Shown one piece after another: positions 6,088-6,911 of a DNA stretch of 6,911 bases. Source of the DNA: an uncultured Geobacteraceae bacterium. Lineage in GTDB: Bacteria > Desulfobacterota > Desulfuromonadia > Geobacterales > Pseudopelobacteraceae. The notes under the pieces were generated by a model. It had not been told where the DNA came from. It was given only the letters and a program-made list of their open reading frames with translations, and did no database searches. The translations under genes and the position numbers were made by a program. The number at the start of each line of letters is the position of its first letter. Positions within the stretch are counted from its first letter, which is position 1. Location: positions 1 to 6,911 of the forward strand of contig CAIRND010000630.1 in NCBI GenBank assembly GCA_903879825.1, given 5' to 3'.

Positions 6088-6103
6088 TGGCACTGCGGTT
6101 GCA
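6088..6103 (+). promoter_or_regulatory. Sigma-54 promoter of the porin-like gene
   Basis: The sequence TTGGCAC-TGCGG-TTGCA (starting at 6087) matches the consensus exactly, with GG at 6089-6090 and GC at 6101-6102 and 10 nt between. The predicted transcription start is near 6113-6114, giving a leader of about 200 nt before the porin-like ATG at 6318. An AT-rich stretch lies immediately upstream (6060-6087). Confidence 0.88.
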
Positions 6104-6199
6104 CAAGCGATAGGTAGCCATGGAAACATCACATGGTGAGTGGGGACTCAAAACATGACTATTTTATGAAGTACAAAATCCAGAAGAAAGGAGTTGGTG

Positions 6200-6283
6200 A
6201 TGCGAGTTCAGCGTGAATGCCTGAACAGAAAATTAGGTGCAGGAATTGTGATGTTTCATCGTGCAATGAAGTTTCGAGCGTGA
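6200..6283 (+). CDS. Putative 27-residue leader peptide upstream of the porin-like gene
   Basis: An ATG at 6200 opens a 27-codon frame ending in TGA at 6281-6283; the peptide starts MRVQRECLNRKLGAG and is rich in Arg and Lys. The ribosome binding site is very good: AGAAAGGAG ends 6 nt before the ATG and is complementary to the 16S rRNA 3' end. The ORF lies entirely within the predicted 5' leader and ends 34 nt before the porin-like start, so translation of the two could be coupled. It resembles no family I know. It may be a regulatory leader, a genuine small protein or chance. Confidence 0.4.
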   Translation: MRVQRECLNRKLGAGIVMFHRAMKFRA

Positions 6284-6317
6284 GGAACTAAATTTAATGG
6301 AAGAGGAGAGAACAGTT

Positions 6318-6911
6318 ATGATGAAAAAAGTAGTAATCACAGTCGGACTCTTTGTAGCAGCATCGTTGGTAGCCAGTACCCCGGCGCGCGCAGTCGTCGT
6401 CGTTGGTGGTTCAAATGGCTGGGAATTCAGCACGGATGGTATTGTGGATGTGTTCGCCACCTACGCGACAACAACTCCAAAACCGGCCGATATTGGTACT
6501 CGGAGTCACGCTCTGAGCTTGCTCAGTGTCGGCGGTACCGAGACGACACAGGATCAGCGCTTTGGCGTCGGTGTCGGCCTGCTGCCGTCGGTTGTTGCTT
6601 TCAATGTCAAGGCACCGACCACCAATGGCGTAGAATCCAATGTTCGCGTTGGCATTTACCCGAACATTCAGAACAAATCTGAAACGCGCTTCGAAACAAG
6701 CCCAAGCATTGATTTCCGTGAATTCTTTTACACCGCCAAAGGATCCTACGGCGAGCTGCTGGCCGGTCGTGCCCTCAACCTGTACCAGGGTAAAAACATC
6801 CTCAATGACATGACTCTGCTGACCTCCGGTACCGTTCCGGGTAATGCCTTCCGTGGCGGCACGACTCTGGGGCACATCGGCTACGGGTATCTCTATACCA
6901 ACTTCGGACCG
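6318..6911 (+). CDS. Porin-like outer-membrane protein (N-terminal part, cut by right edge)
   Basis: The first 198 codons of a gene that runs off the window. A Sec signal peptide is clear: MMKK, a hydrophobic core, then ARA with probable cleavage after A25. The mature part alternates short polar and aromatic stretches typical of beta-barrel strands, for example WEFSTDGIVDVFATY at 35-49, VRVGIYPNI at 109-117 and the GYGYLYTNFGP run at the right edge. The protein contains no cysteine so far. This composition fits a Gram-negative trimeric porin-like channel in the outer membrane, but the family cannot be fixed from the N-terminus. The start at 6318 is supported by AGGAG at 6304-6308, 9 nt upstream; a second ATG follows at once. 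Expression is probably driven by the sigma-54 promoter at 6088-6103, tying it to the divergently transcribed alcohol dehydrogenase operon and suggesting a role in passage of the same substrate. Confidence 0.85.
   Translation, partial: MMKKVVITVGLFVAASLVASTPARAVVVVGGSNGWEFSTDGIVDVFATYATTTPKPADIGTRSHALSLLSVGGTETTQDQRFGVGVGLLPSVVAFNVKAPTTNGVESNVRVGIYPNIQNKSETRFETSPSIDFREFFYTAKGSYGELLAGRALNLYQGKNILNDMTLLTSGTVPGNAFRGGTTLGHIGYGYLYTNFGP

Larger units (their letters stand above)
5720..6317. other. Divergent regulatory region between the dehydrogenase operon and porin-like gene
   Basis: This 598-nt region holds two outward-facing sigma-54 promoters (5800-5815 minus, 6088-6103 plus) separated by about 270 nt. 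Between them lie candidate enhancer sites (5958-5968, 6037-6052) and an 8-bp inverted repeat, GTGTAGAA (5936-5943) with TTCTACAC (6001-6008). To the right is a leader of about 200 nt before the porin-like gene, containing a small ORF with a strong ribosome binding site (6200-6283). The 84-codon plus-strand frame at 5803-6057 overlaps both promoter elements and enhancers, has no ribosome binding site and is not called. Confidence 0.7.

Noticed and set aside
6411..6875. 154-codon minus-strand frame antisense to the porin-like gene
   Set aside because: The plus-strand frame has a signal peptide, ribosome binding site and promoter; the antisense frame has no support.

Overview
The window looks like a sigma-54-regulated metabolic locus from a Gram-negative anaerobe. 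I infer a Desulfuromonadales-type deltaproteobacterium (Geobacter, Pelobacter or Desulfuromonas relatives). The reasons are the porin-like outer-membrane protein with a Sec signal, the heavy use of sigma-54, the NtrC-family two-component pair, the SPASM-type radical SAM enzyme and a CACAGAG-rich intergenic repeat of a kind I recall from such genomes. No rRNA, tRNA, CRISPR array or transposase gene is visible.

Layout from left to right. A minus-strand gene is cut by the left edge; only its first 31 codons are present, behind a strong Shine-Dalgarno. Its roughly 450-nt upstream region carries a textbook sigma-54 promoter (298-313). Next, on the minus strand, is a complete radical SAM/SPASM protein (542-1654). 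A 311-nt gap follows, holding an inverted pair of 29-nt CACAGAG repeats. Then comes a tightly packed minus-strand operon, in transcription order: iron-type alcohol dehydrogenase (5719 to 4553), soluble PAS histidine kinase (4553 to 3339) and sigma-54-activating response regulator (3351 to 1966). The genes overlap by 1 and 13 nt. This operon has its own sigma-54 promoter (5800-5815). The 598-nt divergent intergenic region also carries a second, perfect sigma-54 promoter (6088-6103), which faces right towards a porin-like gene (6318 to the window edge).

So three sigma-54 promoters, all with the canonical GG-N10-GC spacing, surround a kinase/regulator pair whose regulator is itself a sigma-54 activator. 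The simplest model is that the kinase senses a cytoplasmic signal and phosphorylates the regulator. The regulator then activates its own operon (with the alcohol dehydrogenase), the porin-like gene and the truncated left gene. A recurring 8-mer TGTTTCAT, part of a near-palindrome at 6037-6052, lies upstream of two of the promoters and is a candidate enhancer site. The link to alcohol metabolism rests on the dehydrogenase. The radical SAM protein's substrate and the left gene's identity cannot be determined here. Two leader-like mini-ORFs sit about 100 nt downstream of the -12 elements of the porin-like gene and the left gene; these are speculative but unexpectedly alike in placement.
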